A stretch of DNA of 13,001 nt, from the NCBI GenBank assembly GCA_016210395.1, contig JACQUI010000106.1, forward strand, positions 1 through 13,001, in the 5' to 3' direction. Source of the DNA: Chloroflexota bacterium (GTDB lineage: Bacteria; Chloroflexota; Dehalococcoidia; Lucifugimonadales; JACPCL1). The notes under the pieces are model-generated. The model had not been told where the DNA came from and made no database searches. It worked only from the letters and a program-made list of their open reading frames with translations. Made by a program: the position numbers and the translations under genes. Positions 1 to 7,891 of this stretch are shown here, in pieces (positions within the stretch are counted from its first letter, which is position 1; each line of letters opens with the position of its first letter).

Positions 1-185
1 TACGAAAACAACGTTTCTTCTGGCTACATCGAGTTTTTCCGATGCGCCGCGCCTCTGTTATATTCGCAACCGGCGGAATCGTCAAGATGTTGTCTGGCTA
101 CATCCCAGATACGGCTAGATACGAAATCCTCGGAAGTTCGGCCTAGAAGGACAATTCACCTCACCGACCCTCGCAGGCACGAAAA
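1..185. other. Left flank, no supported gene
   Basis: This stretch up to the first hairpin carries no coding region I can support. Frame 1 stays open from the window edge to about position 387, but the translation is rich in Arg, Ser and Cys, has no recognisable motif and runs through the hairpin and into the antisense of the next gene. Frame 3 stays open to about position 147 and could be the end of a gene from outside the window, but it is too short to judge. A 12-base direct repeat, TCTGGCTACATC, occurs at 19-30 and 93-104. It may be chance. Confidence 0.4.
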
Positions 186-195
186 GGTGTGCAAG

Positions 196-237
196 AAGAC
201 GCCCCGCTGCGCATCTTGGCGCGCAGCGGGGCGTCTT
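196..237. terminator. Strong hairpin terminator after the first solute-binding gene
   Basis: A perfect 17-bp stem (196-212 pairing with 221-237) encloses an 8-base loop. The stem is GC-rich in the middle with AAGAC/GTCTT ends, and TTTTC follows on the plus strand. On the minus strand it lies about 20 bases after the stop codon of the broken solute-binding gene and is followed by CTTGC. It should therefore terminate that transcript and could also act in the other direction. Confidence 0.85.
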
Positions 238-256
238 TTCACTCTCGGTTCAAACT

Positions 257-2052
257 CTAGACGTCAGAGCGCCAGACAAGCTCGCCCTTCTCCCGGACAT
301 AGGAGGAGATGGTCATGGGCGGGTCCTTCACATAGCTGTAGAATGCCCGGATGGCGGTTGACACCGGCAGAGGCGCTGCGGGGATGAACTCCATGATGGT
401 GTCTTCCATTGCCAGGGCCTTCTTCCTGCGCTCCGCGGGATCGGTTGTCGCCGCCATATCCAGGTAGGCGTTGTCAATCTTCGGGTCGCTGTAGCCGATC
501 CAATTGCGGGAGCCGCCGGTAATGAAGTAGCTGCCAAAGAGCTCCTCAGGGATGCCGGTGGTCTGGCAGAACCAGTAGCTCCAGATGGTGTAGTCCAGCT
601 TGACGGCGCGGTCAAAGATGATCGTGGAGTCCGACGTCTCGATGGTGACGTTGATACCGATCTTCTTGAGCTCCCCCGCGATGTACTCCCCCTGGGTCTG
701 GTAGGTCGAGGTGTTGCGGACCATCATTTTGAGGTCCAGGCCATTGGGGTGCAGCTCTTTGACGATTTTTTTGGCCTCTTCCAGGTCTGCGGAGTGTGGC
801 TGGCGGTAGCCGGCATCTTCATGATCTCTTCCATGGAGCGGCCCCAGCCGCCGGTGTCCAGAAAGATATGCGGCGCGCCATAGCCGTTGTGCACAATTTC
901 TGTGTACGCCTCTCGGTCAATGGCCATGTTCACGGCCTGGCGCAGGCGCTTCTCATTGAACGGAGGCTTGGTGGAGTTCATGTTGACGCTGGCCGGCCTG
1001 CATTCGCTGCTGGCCGGCGGCAGTGTGTAGATGATGCCTGCCTTTTCTCGCTGGTCATAGATGGGCTTGTTGTCGTCGGTCGGCGTGCCGGCCATGTCCA
1101 ACTTGCCCGTGAGGAACGCCGCCTGAATGATGGCTGCGCCGTCCATGTTGTTGTGCTGGTATCCGTCAAGGTAGGGGAGGCCGGCCTTGAAGTAGTCCGG
1201 GTTCCGCTCGTAGTTCCAGACAGCGCCGCGCTGGAAGGTCTTGAGCTTGAACGGCCCGGTGCCGTAGGGGCGCTTCTGCAGCTCCTTCGTGGTGATGTTC
1301 TCCGGCATGATGCCTGAGAAGCCGATGGTCATGATGTTTGCCAGGCCAGGGAAAGCCTGAATGAGGTATATCTTGAAGGTGAGGTCGTCCACGATCTCGA
1401 TGCCGTTGTCCGGCCTGTCAATGTCGATGAACTCCTTCATCCAGCCGGAGCGTGCGGAGAGGGTCTGGCCGTGCAAGCCCATGATCTTCTCCAGGGACCA
1501 CTTGACGTCGCGGGAGTTCATGGTGGTGCCATCCCTGGGGCTGGCCGGGCTGTAGCCGGTGTGGTACTTGACGTTGGGGCGAAGCTTGAACGTCCAGACC
1601 TTGCCGTCTGCGCTGATGGCGTAGGACTCGGCGGCGTCGGGAACAATCTCCGAGCGGTTTGGGTTCCAGAGCAGGTTGCTGTACATCTTTGCGTTGTGCG
1701 TATTGTGCTGCGCAGAGGTAGCAGTATGCGGGTCGAAGCTGGGTGGGTCTTCAGCTCCGGTGTAGCGGATGATGCCCCCGCGCTTCGGCTGGACCGTGGA
1801 CGCGGGTTTCGGTGTAGCCGTAGGAGTGGCTGTAGGCGCTGCGACAACCCCAGTGGTGGCGGTTGGCTTGGACTGGGACGGCGCCGACGTTGATGTCGGC
1901 GGCGGCGTGTTTGTGGCCGTGGGTGCGCTAGGTGGAGACGTGGGAGTGGGCGCGGCCTCCTGCGCGCCGCAGGCCGCCGTTGCAAGCAGCCCAAGGGCAG
2001 CGAGGAGGCTCACGACCAAGGTACGCCTTAAGAGGACGGCTTTCGGCATCAT
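257..2052 (-). pseudogene. ABC transporter solute-binding lipoprotein (SBP_bac_5), frameshifted
   Basis: Extracytoplasmic substrate-binding protein of the oligopeptide/dipeptide family. The N-terminus has a lipoprotein signal peptide: Arg-Arg, a hydrophobic stretch, then ATAAC|G with the lipobox Cys about residue 27. A linker of some 50 residues rich in Pro, Thr and Ser follows. The mature domain opens with KRGGIIRYTGAEDPPSFDP, as its paralogue at 2150-3967 does. The reading frame breaks near 810-811. The first part runs from 2052 down to 724 and ends in a nonsense tail, and the matching C-terminal part reads from about 809 down to 257 in another frame. Adding one G, so that ATGCCGGCTAC becomes ATGCCGGGCTAC, restores the continuous sequence MPGYRQPHSADLEEAKKIV, which aligns with MPGYRLPKDQDLAEAKRIM in the paralogue. 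The repaired length is about 600 residues, close to the 605 of the intact copy. AGGAGG five bases before ATG 2052 favours that start (or ATG 2049) over ATG 2070. The frameshift could be a true inactivation or a single-base sequence error. Confidence 0.88.
1873..1952 (-). repeat. Linker repeat, copy 1 (pair with 3788-3867)
   Basis: This 80-base segment matches 3788-3867 at 79 of 80 positions; the only difference is C at 1888 against T at 3803. It encodes the Pro/Thr/Ser linker of the lipoprotein. Flanking coding sequence of the two genes is clearly more diverged, so the segment looks recently homogenised. Confidence 0.9.
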
Positions 2053-2149
2053 TGAACCCTCCTGATGCATGTTGCACCCTATCGCGCGCCATTGAACTCT
2101 TTCGCCTCTCGGCGCTGGCCAGCTTGCCGGCGACTATAGAAAGCGGGCC

Positions 2150-3967
2150 CTACACATCGCTCCTCCAGACCAGGGAGTACCTTTGATGACTGTAGTTGGA
2201 GAACCCGTTGTCGGGATTGGTCAGAGGCCAGTTCTGCACGTAGCTGTAGTAATTTTGATTGCCCAAAGAGCCGGCCATGGGAGCCCAGGGGATGAAGTCC
2301 CACAGAATTTTCTCTACCTCCTTGACCAGGGCCGCTTTGGCCTCTCCCTCGGCCGCCACCAGCTTGGGGAACAGCGCATCTATCTTGGGCTCGCTGTAGC
2401 ACAGCCAGTTCCTGGAGCCCCCGGTGATGTAGTAGGAGCCGAAGAGCTCTGCGGTAGTCATGGTAATCATCGTCATACCGTAGCTCGTGATATCGTAGTT
2501 GCACTTGGACAACGTGTCGTAGAGTTGAGCGGTACTCATCAGTTTGATGGTCGTCCTTATGCCTATCTTCTTGAGCTCCCCGGCGTCATACTCCGCCATA
2601 GTAGGGTAGTCTCCGGTATTCCTGACCGGCATCTCAAAGTCCAGGCCACTGGGGTAGAGCTCGGCCATGATGCGCTTGGCTTCGGCCAGGTCCTGGTCCT
2701 TGGGCAGGCGATAGCCTGGCATCTTCCAGACCTCTTCCTCAGTGCGGAACCAAGGTAGCTTCCCCGTAGGAACGTAGGTGAGGGGGACAGCGTCGCCGTC
2801 GTAGACGGATTCGATGTACCCCTTGCGATCCAGGGCCAGGTGCACCGCCTTGCGCAGCCTGGGGTTGCTAAAGGGGGGCCTTGTAGAGTTCATGTAGACG
2901 CCATACACGATAGCCGTGGTGCCCAATCTCTCATTGAGAGAGATCTTCCCTTGCGCCACCATCCGATCGTAAAGGGGCCGGTTGTCCGGAGTCGGGCGGC
3001 CCCCGCCGATATCCAGCCTCCCTGTGAGGAACGCCACGTTCGTGATTGCGGCTCCCCCCTGGATGATCATGATGCGTTGCTCGTCTATGTACGGCTGGTC
3101 CTTCTGGAAGTAGTCAGGGTTGCGCGCGTACACCCACTCTGCACCCCGCAGGAAGCTCTTCAGCCTGTAGGGGCCGCTCCCGTAGGGCCTCTTCGCGAAC
3201 ATCTCGCTCGTGGTGCCCTCGGGAAAGAGGCTGCAGTGGGTAAGGACCAGCACGTTGGCAAACTCCGGAAAGGGCTGCGTCATGTGCACCTGGAGGGTGA
3301 GGTCGTCCACGGCCACTACCCCGCTGTCCGGACGGTCAATATCTACGAACTCCTTCATCCATCCGCAACGTTCAGAGGTCTTCCCGCCGACCACCCCCAT
3401 CATGTACTTCAGGCTGTAGGCGGCGTCCCTGGCGGTCATGAGCGTACCATCCCTGGGTCCGGGGTTGTCTGGGTACGATTGCCACCGGATGTTGCTGTGG
3501 AGCTTGAATGTCCACACCTTGCCATCGCCGGACACGGAGTAGGACTCCGCGGCGTCTGGAGCGACGGACCTGCCATCGGGGTTCCAGAGCAGGCCATTGT
3601 GCATCTTCGCGGTGTGGATGCTGAAGGCTGAAGACGCAGCCATTGAGATGTCAAAGGTCGGCGGGTCGTCAGTGCTGCTGCCCCTGAGGACACCGCCACG
3701 CTTGGGTTTGACGGCGGGCGCAGGCTTTGGGGTGGCTGTGGCGGTCGGTGTGGGCGTGGCCGCCGCGCCCGGAGCGGTGGGCGTTGGCTGGGACGGCGCC
3801 GATGTTGATGTCGGCGGCGGCGTGTTTGTGGCCGTGGGTGCGCTAGGTGGAGACGTGGGAGTGGGCGACGTCTCCTGGGCTCCGCACGCTACCGCCGCGA
3901 GGAGCCCCAACGCAACTGCTACCTTCAGGGCGATGGAAGGCCTTGACCACAACGCACTGGCTGTCAT
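2150..3967 (-). CDS. ABC transporter solute-binding lipoprotein (SBP_bac_5)
   Basis: A 605-residue extracytoplasmic substrate-binding protein of the oligopeptide/dipeptide/nickel family. It would be anchored to the membrane by a lipid on Cys28 (lipobox around LLAAVACG). A Pro/Thr/Ser linker of about 45 residues follows, then the periplasmic-binding-protein type 2 fold opening with KRGGVLRGSSTDDPPTFD. Family-like segments include LLWNPDG, WTFKLHSNIRW and KRPYGSGPYRLKSF. The ligand cannot be read from the sequence. The ATG at 3967 is preceded by GGAGAGGTGAGCC, a plausible ribosome-binding site. The gene lies upstream of its frameshifted paralogue with about 97 bases between them, and the pair is probably a tandem duplication; both end in LVWRSDV. 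No permease or ATPase genes are next to it, so it either serves a transporter encoded elsewhere or the operon was rearranged. Confidence 0.93.
   Translation of the reverse strand: MTASALWSRPSIALKVAVALGLLAAVACGAQETSPTPTSPPSAPTATNTPPPTSTSAPSQPTPTAPGAAATPTPTATATPKPAPAVKPKRGGVLRGSSTDDPPTFDISMAASSAFSIHTAKMHNGLLWNPDGRSVAPDAAESYSVSGDGKVWTFKLHSNIRWQSYPDNPGPRDGTLMTARDAAYSLKYMMGVVGGKTSERCGWMKEFVDIDRPDSGVVAVDDLTLQVHMTQPFPEFANVLVLTHCSLFPEGTTSEMFAKRPYGSGPYRLKSFLRGAEWVYARNPDYFQKDQPYIDEQRIMIIQGGAAITNVAFLTGRLDIGGGRPTPDNRPLYDRMVAQGKISLNERLGTTAIVYGVYMNSTRPPFSNPRLRKAVHLALDRKGYIESVYDGDAVPLTYVPTGKLPWFRTEEEVWKMPGYRLPKDQDLAEAKRIMAELYPSGLDFEMPVRNTGDYPTMAEYDAGELKKIGIRTTIKLMSTAQLYDTLSKCNYDITSYGMTMITMTTAELFGSYYITGGSRNWLCYSEPKIDALFPKLVAAEGEAKAALVKEVEKILWDFIPWAPMAGSLGNQNYYSYVQNWPLTNPDNGFSNYSHQRYSLVWRSDV
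3788..3867 (-). repeat. Linker repeat, copy 2 (pair with 1873-1952)
   Basis: Second copy of the 80-base linker-coding segment, 79 of 80 bases identical to 1873-1952 at a spacing of 1915 bases. It covers the post-lipobox Pro/Thr/Ser linker of the intact solute-binding protein. Confidence 0.9.
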
Positions 3968-4084
3968 GGCTCACCTCTCCGTTATGCTTGGGTTAGACGT
4001 ATGCGCCAACACGCCTGTCGTAGTAGACGAAGTGTACATAAATACATCATCGAGGAGACGAAATAGTATTTGAAATAGGGAACA

Positions 4085-4113
4085 AGTATACGTGTCATGC
4101 TTACATATGTCAA
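4085..4113 (-). promoter_or_regulatory. Consensus-like promoter for the solute-binding genes
   Basis: Read on the minus strand: TTGACA (4113-4108), a 17-base spacer, then TATACT (4090-4085). This is a perfect -35 and a five-of-six -10 at the optimal distance. Transcription would begin near 4078 and run about 110 bases to the ATG at 3967. It may serve both solute-binding genes. Confidence 0.8.
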
Positions 4114-4311
4114 CGGTATTGAGAGTAGTCGGCAGGACGACCATCACGTATGAGGTATCGGATGCGATAACCTGGCTGGCGACGCAACACGTAGGCATGC
4201 TGCGACTGTTGCTGCAGCACCGTCGTGCACAACCGTTTTGGGCAGGAGGCGTGAGGGAATCCAATCGCTGCGCCCTCACCCGACTGCCGTCGGCCTTTCC
4301 CCAGGGAGGGG

Positions 4312-4364
4312 GGCGGGGAGCTACCGGGCGAGATGACCTCGCCCGTACGCCACCTTTCCCCGCC
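4312..4364. repeat. Nested inverted repeat upstream of rel
   Basis: An outer perfect 8-bp stem, GGCGGGGA (4312-4319) with TCCCCGCC (4357-4364), encloses an inner perfect 8-bp stem, CGGGCGAG (4325-4332) with CTCGCCCG (4338-4345), around a 5-base loop. A weaker hairpin, CCTTTGG/CCGAAAGG, follows at 4368-4386. No T-run follows, so it is unlikely to be a simple terminator. It lies about 50 bases before the rel promoter. It could be a remnant of a dispersed palindromic repeat, since the preceding CCCTCACCC is a common start of such elements, or a regulatory structure. Confidence 0.6.
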
Positions 4365-4412
4365 GATCCTTTGGAGAACCGAAAGGTAGCGCGCGCACTT
4401 TTGGCCTCCTCT

Positions 4413-4440
4413 TTGAGGGGCTCCCTTGATGCGATATACT
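4413..4440 (+). promoter_or_regulatory. Probable rel promoter
   Basis: TTGAGG (4413-4418), a 16-base spacer and TATACT (4435-4440). This gives four of six and five of six matches to the sigma-70-type consensus. Transcription would start near 4447, leaving a short leader of about 40 bases before the ATG at 4487. Confidence 0.6.
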
Positions 4441-4486
4441 CTGAGTACCCAGACGAAGCGATGCGCCTGTGGCGGAGGCGCCGCAC

Positions 4487-6706
4487 ATGAAAGACCTTTT
4501 CACCCAAATAGTCTCCTACCTTCCGGAAGACCGGGTGGCTTTCGTGCGCCAGGCGTACGAGTACGCCGCCAAGTGTCACGAAGGGCAGTTGCGTCTTTCC
4601 GGCGAGCCGTACATTATCCATCCGGTCGAAACGGCCAGCTACCTCGCCGATCTTCAACTGGACGCCGCGACTCTTGCCGCAGCCCTCTTGCACGACGTGA
4701 TGGAGGACTGCGGCGTTTCGTTTCAAGAGATTGACGAGAAGTTTGGGGCGGACGTGGCGCGTTTGGTGGACGGCGTCACCAAGCTGAACAAGCTGGACCT
4801 GGTCAAGGCGGACGACGCCAACGGGGAGAACGGGACAGGCTGGCAGGGGGAGGACAGCGATCACGCCGCAAGCCTGCGCAAGCTATTGGTGGCAATGGCT
4901 CAGGACCTGCGCGTGGTGCTCATCAAGCTGGCCGACCGCCTTCACAACATGCGCACGCTGCAGGCCCACACACCGGAGCGGAGACGCGCCATTGCCCAGG
5001 AGACGCTGGATATCTACGCCCCCCTGGCGCACCGGCTGGGCATGTGGGACATGAAGTGGCGCCTGGAAGACATGTCCTTCCACCACCTGGAGCCGGTCAA
5101 GTACAAGATGATCTCCCGCCTGCTGGCGCAACGCCGGGACGAACGCGAGCGGTACATCGGCAACGTTCGCGACGTCCTGTCGCAGGCCCTCAAGAAGGCA
5201 GGGCTGCGCGCTCAGGTGACCGGCCGGGCCAAGCACATCTACAGCGTCTACCAAAAGATGCAGGCGTACGCGGCTCAGGGCAAAGACTTCGACGACATTC
5301 ATGACCTCTTCGCCTTGCGGGTCAAGGTGAAGGACAAGAACGAGTGCTACGTGGCCCTTGGCGTCATACATGACCTCTGGGACCCTCTGCCGGGGCAGGT
5401 AGACGACTATGTGGCGAAGCCCAAAGAGAATGGCTACCAATCTCTGCACACCGCAGTCATGGGGCCCGAGGGCATGCCGCTGGAGGTGCAAATCCGGACC
5501 GAGGAGATGCACCAGGTTGCCGAGTACGGCATAGCTGCCCACTGGAGATACAAGGAAGGCAAGAGCCAGGACAATCCCTTTGAGCAGCAGATGACCTGGC
5601 TGCGGCGTCTTTTGGAATGGCAACGGGATGTGTCGGGCGCCGAGGAGTTCCTGGAGAACGTCAAGACCGACATTCTGCCTGACCAGGTATTCGTCTACAC
5701 GCCAAAAGGGGACATCAAGGAGCTGCCCGCCGGTTCGACTCCCATTGACTTCGCCTACCACGTGCACACCGACCTTGGCCACCGGTGCATAGGCGCAAAG
5801 GTCAACAGCAAGCTTGTTCCGCTGGACTACCAGCTCCGAAACGGCGACACAGTAGAGATCCTTGCCAGCAAGGTGGCCCGTGGGCCCAGCCTGGACTGGC
5901 TGAACCCCAACGCGGGGTACGTTCATAGCGCGACGGCGCGCGTGCGTATTCGAGCATGGTTTCGCCGCCAGGAGCGGGGCGCCAATATCCAGCGTGGCCG
6001 CGACCTGCTCACCAGGGAACTGCGCCGTCTGAGCGTCAATCCCTCGGAAGAAGAGCTTGCAAAGCTCTTTCGCATAGACACCGTGGATGACTTCCTGGCG
6101 GCTCTCGGAAGCGGCGTCGTCACCGTCAATCAGCTGGCGGCACGGCTGACCCAACGCCCGGAAACCCGGGTCATCCCGGAGGAGTACAAGCCGCCTGCTA
6201 CCGGGCCTTCCTCCGGAGTGGAGGTCTTGGGCGCAGGCGACCTGCTGACCAGTCTTGCCAGATGCTGTTCCCCGCTGCCGGGAGACACCATCATCGGGTT
6301 CATCACCCGGACGCGGGGCATTACCATCCATCGCAAGGACTGCCGCAACATCGCGAACGAAGACGAGCCTGCACGCCTTATCCGCGTGGACTGGGGCGCG
6401 ACGAAGAGCTTGCATCCCGTCCGCATCTCCATCGAAGCGTGGGACCGCGTTGGGCTGTTGAGGGACATCACGGCAGTGGTGTCGGGCGAGAAGACCAACA
6501 TCGCTTCAATGGTGACCCGCGAGAACGACGACGGCACTGCCACAGTGCAGTTGACCGTGTTTACAACCGGCGTCGCTCAACTCAGCCGGCTGTTCACCAA
6601 GCTGGAAGAGGTGCAGGGCGTCGTCAACGTAATGCGCGCAGCAACAACCGCCGCCGGCCAGGGCAGTAAGGGGTCCGGCCTGGCGGAGCTTGCTGATCGG
6701 TCGTAA
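4487..6706 (+). CDS. rel: Bifunctional (p)ppGpp synthetase/hydrolase (RelA/SpoT family)
   Basis: A cytoplasmic stringent-response enzyme that makes (p)ppGpp from ATP and GDP/GTP and hydrolyses it again. About 739 residues, the usual length for a long Rel. The N-terminal HD hydrolase domain (about 20-190) keeps its metal-binding pattern: His in IIHPVE, HD in LLHDVMED, and Asp in LADRLHNMRTL. The synthetase domain (about 235-360) shows GRAKHIYSVYQKM, DDYVAKPKENGYQSLHTAV and EVQIRTEEMHQVAEYGIAAHW. A TGS domain follows at about 395-460 (DQVFVYTPKGDIKELPAGST), and a C-terminal ACT domain at about 655-725 (VGLLRDITAVVSGEKTNI). Both catalytic centres look intact, so dual activity is likely. The start was chosen at ATG 4487 because GGAGG (4474-4478) sits eight bases before it; the in-frame GTG at 4469 has no such site and would add six residues. 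Confidence 0.96.
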   Translation: MKDLFTQIVSYLPEDRVAFVRQAYEYAAKCHEGQLRLSGEPYIIHPVETASYLADLQLDAATLAAALLHDVMEDCGVSFQEIDEKFGADVARLVDGVTKLNKLDLVKADDANGENGTGWQGEDSDHAASLRKLLVAMAQDLRVVLIKLADRLHNMRTLQAHTPERRRAIAQETLDIYAPLAHRLGMWDMKWRLEDMSFHHLEPVKYKMISRLLAQRRDERERYIGNVRDVLSQALKKAGLRAQVTGRAKHIYSVYQKMQAYAAQGKDFDDIHDLFALRVKVKDKNECYVALGVIHDLWDPLPGQVDDYVAKPKENGYQSLHTAVMGPEGMPLEVQIRTEEMHQVAEYGIAAHWRYKEGKSQDNPFEQQMTWLRRLLEWQRDVSGAEEFLENVKTDILPDQVFVYTPKGDIKELPAGSTPIDFAYHVHTDLGHRCIGAKVNSKLVPLDYQLRNGDTVEILASKVARGPSLDWLNPNAGYVHSATARVRIRAWFRRQERGANIQRGRDLLTRELRRLSVNPSEEELAKLFRIDTVDDFLAALGSGVVTVNQLAARLTQRPETRVIPEEYKPPATGPSSGVEVLGAGDLLTSLARCCSPLPGDTIIGFITRTRGITIHRKDCRNIANEDEPARLIRVDWGATKSLHPVRISIEAWDRVGLLRDITAVVSGEKTNIASMVTRENDDGTATVQLTVFTTGVAQLSRLFTKLEEVQGVVNVMRAATTAAGQGSKGSGLAELADRS

Positions 6707-6717
6707 TATGGTATAGT
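6690..6717 (+). promoter_or_regulatory. Probable rpsT promoter, extended -10
   Basis: TATAGT at 6712-6717 is preceded by TGG (6709-6711), forming an extended -10. A weak -35, TTGCTG (6690-6695), lies 16 bases upstream, inside the end of rel. Transcription would start near 6724, giving a leader of roughly 100 bases before rpsT. That is long enough for regulation, but I see no specific motif in it. Confidence 0.55.
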
Positions 6718-6821
6718 TTGTTTTCGGACGCCTGTATCCGCTAGCGCATCCCGTCGTCACGCGTAGAGGCCTCAGAGAGCAGGTCCGCGCGGGCGATCAC
6801 GACAAGACAAGAAAGGAAGCC

Positions 6822-7088
6822 ATGCCCAGCCAGAAGTCCCTGAGAGTATCCCAGCGAAAGGCGCTGCAAAACCGTCCCCGCAGGAGCGCCGCAAAGACCG
6901 CCGTTACCGCCGCCCGCAATGCCGCAAACGAAGGCAATGCTGATGCGGCAAAGGCCGCCTACGTTACTGCAGCCTCCGCCCTGGACAAGGCCGCAAAGAC
7001 AGGCGTCATCCACAAGAACAACGCGTCCCGCCGCAAGTCCCGGCTCGCGAAGCATCTCAACGCTGCCGCAGGCTCACCACACGCCTAG
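6822..7088 (+). CDS. rpsT: 30S ribosomal protein S20
   Basis: Small, very basic protein of 88 residues that binds 16S rRNA early in 30S subunit assembly. It has the typical S20 layout: an N-terminal segment PSQKSLRVSQRKALQNR rich in Lys and Arg, a helical Ala-rich middle (AAKTAVTAARNAANEG), and the signature KTGVIHKNNASRRKSRLAK near the C-terminus. The length matches the family (about 85-95). AAAGGAAG a few bases before the ATG serves as ribosome-binding site. It lies 115 bases after rel and has its own likely promoter. No clear terminator is visible between it and lexA; the AGCAG/CTGCT pair just after the stop is weak. Confidence 0.97.
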   Translation: MPSQKSLRVSQRKALQNRPRRSAAKTAVTAARNAANEGNADAAKAAYVTAASALDKAAKTGVIHKNNASRRKSRLAKHLNAAAGSPHA

Positions 7089-7136
7089 CAGCTTCCTCTG
7101 CTGTTCAGGATCCGCGCCTCTCCTTTGAGATTGCCG

Positions 7137-7165
7137 TTGACACGGGCGTTTCAATTTGGTACAGT
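7137..7165 (+). promoter_or_regulatory. lexA promoter
   Basis: TTGACA (7137-7142), a 17-base spacer and TACAGT (7160-7165), with an extended -10 TGG (7157-7159). The -35 is perfect and the -10 matches five of six. Transcription would begin near 7172, just before the putative LexA box. Confidence 0.85.
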
Positions 7166-7177
7166 GTCCCCAGCCAG

Positions 7178-7191
7178 CGAACATGCGTCCT
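7178..7191 (+). promoter_or_regulatory. Putative LexA operator (SOS box)
   Basis: CGAACATGCGTCCT matches the Gram-positive SOS box CGAACRNRYGTTYC at all but two positions: T to C in the GTT half, and the last base. It lies about 7-20 bases after the predicted transcription start of lexA, where repressor binding would block transcription. Autoregulation by LexA is the established pattern in many bacteria. The assignment here is by consensus and position only. Confidence 0.6.
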
Positions 7192-7227
7192 ATCCGCGTG
7201 CTTCCTAGGCTCTGTGGAGGGACTCCT

Positions 7228-7869
7228 TTGAAGAAACTTTCGGAACGCCAGGATCGGATCCTCAAGTACATCGGCGATTTCCTGGATGAACACGGCTATC
7301 CTCCCACCGTCAGGGACATTCAGTACGCCTGCACAATCAGCTCAACATCGGTAGTGGACTACAACCTCCGCATCCTTGAGCGGGAAGGGCATATCCGGCG
7401 CTTCCCAGATATCTCCCGTGGCATTGAAGTCCTGGACGGCCGGATGCTGCGTAGGAACACGACGCGGGTGCCGCTTCTGGGCGAGATCGCCGCAGGCCTG
7501 CCCATCCCCGTGCTGGCTTCGGAGGATTTCAATCCGGCAGACCCTATGGACGTCCTGGACATCACCACAAGCATGCTCAAGGGCGAGCAGAATGTTTATG
7601 CCTTGCGTGTCCGGGGCGTGTCCATGATTGACGCCCTCATTGATGACGGCGATGTCGTATTGGTGAAGCCGTCCCGGGAGGCTCACAACGGCGACATGGT
7701 GGTGGCCTGGCTGAAGAAGGACAAGGAAGCCACGCTGAAACGGTTCTTCTTGGAAGGCAGCAAAGTGCGGCTGCAGCCAGCGAACTCGCAGATGGCGCCG
7801 ATATTTGCCGACGCCGCTGACGTGGAAGTGCAGGGCAAGGTAGTTGCGGTGTTGCGCAACTTTGCCTAG
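7228..7869 (+). CDS. lexA: LexA repressor (SOS response regulator, self-cleaving)
   Basis: A 213-residue transcriptional repressor that is cleaved with RecA help after DNA damage. The N-terminal winged helix (residues 1-65) opens with KKLSERQDRILKYI and includes YPPTVRDI. The C-terminal S24 peptidase domain shows the Ala89-Gly90 cleavage bond in GEIAAGLPIP, the catalytic Ser132 in RVRGVSMIDA and the catalytic Lys171 in ATLKRFF. The distance between cleavage site and Ser is about seven residues longer than in Bacillus or E. coli LexA, with the extra length around FNPADPMDVLDI. I chose the TTG at 7228 because GGAGGG (7217-7222) is spaced well before it and the sequence from there matches the usual LexA start. 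The ATG at 7183 or the GTG at 7156 would add a non-homologous tail and would overlap the operator and promoter. Confidence 0.93.
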   Translation: MKKLSERQDRILKYIGDFLDEHGYPPTVRDIQYACTISSTSVVDYNLRILEREGHIRRFPDISRGIEVLDGRMLRRNTTRVPLLGEIAAGLPIPVLASEDFNPADPMDVLDITTSMLKGEQNVYALRVRGVSMIDALIDDGDVVLVKPSREAHNGDMVVAWLKKDKEATLKRFFLEGSKVRLQPANSQMAPIFADAADVEVQGKVVAVLRNFA

Positions 7870-7891
7870 CGCTTTTCGCCTGGAGAAACTG

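Larger units (their letters stand above)
3968..4486. other. 519-base divergent intergenic region
   Basis: No gene is supported between the solute-binding gene (minus) and rel (plus). The region holds a minus-strand promoter at 4085-4113 with an untranslated leader of about 110 bases, a nested inverted repeat at 4312-4364, and a plus-strand promoter at 4413-4440 for rel. The stretch 3968-4140 is AT-richer than its surroundings. Open frames crossing it show no recognisable protein features and extend antisense into rel or overlap its start. Confidence 0.6.

Noticed and set aside
796..1317. Plus-strand open frames opposite the solute-binding genes
   Set aside because: They mirror the real minus-strand genes, which have clear signal peptides and paralogy; no supporting motif on the plus strand.
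3971..4864. A 297-codon minus-strand open frame across the intergenic region
   Set aside because: It begins antisense inside rel and runs through the rel promoter and the nested repeat. The composition is not protein-like and there is no homology I can recognise.
4883..6415. A 510-codon open frame on the minus strand
   Set aside because: It is entirely antisense to rel, whose domains are unmistakable. The translation shows no family motif; long antisense frames are common in GC-rich genes.
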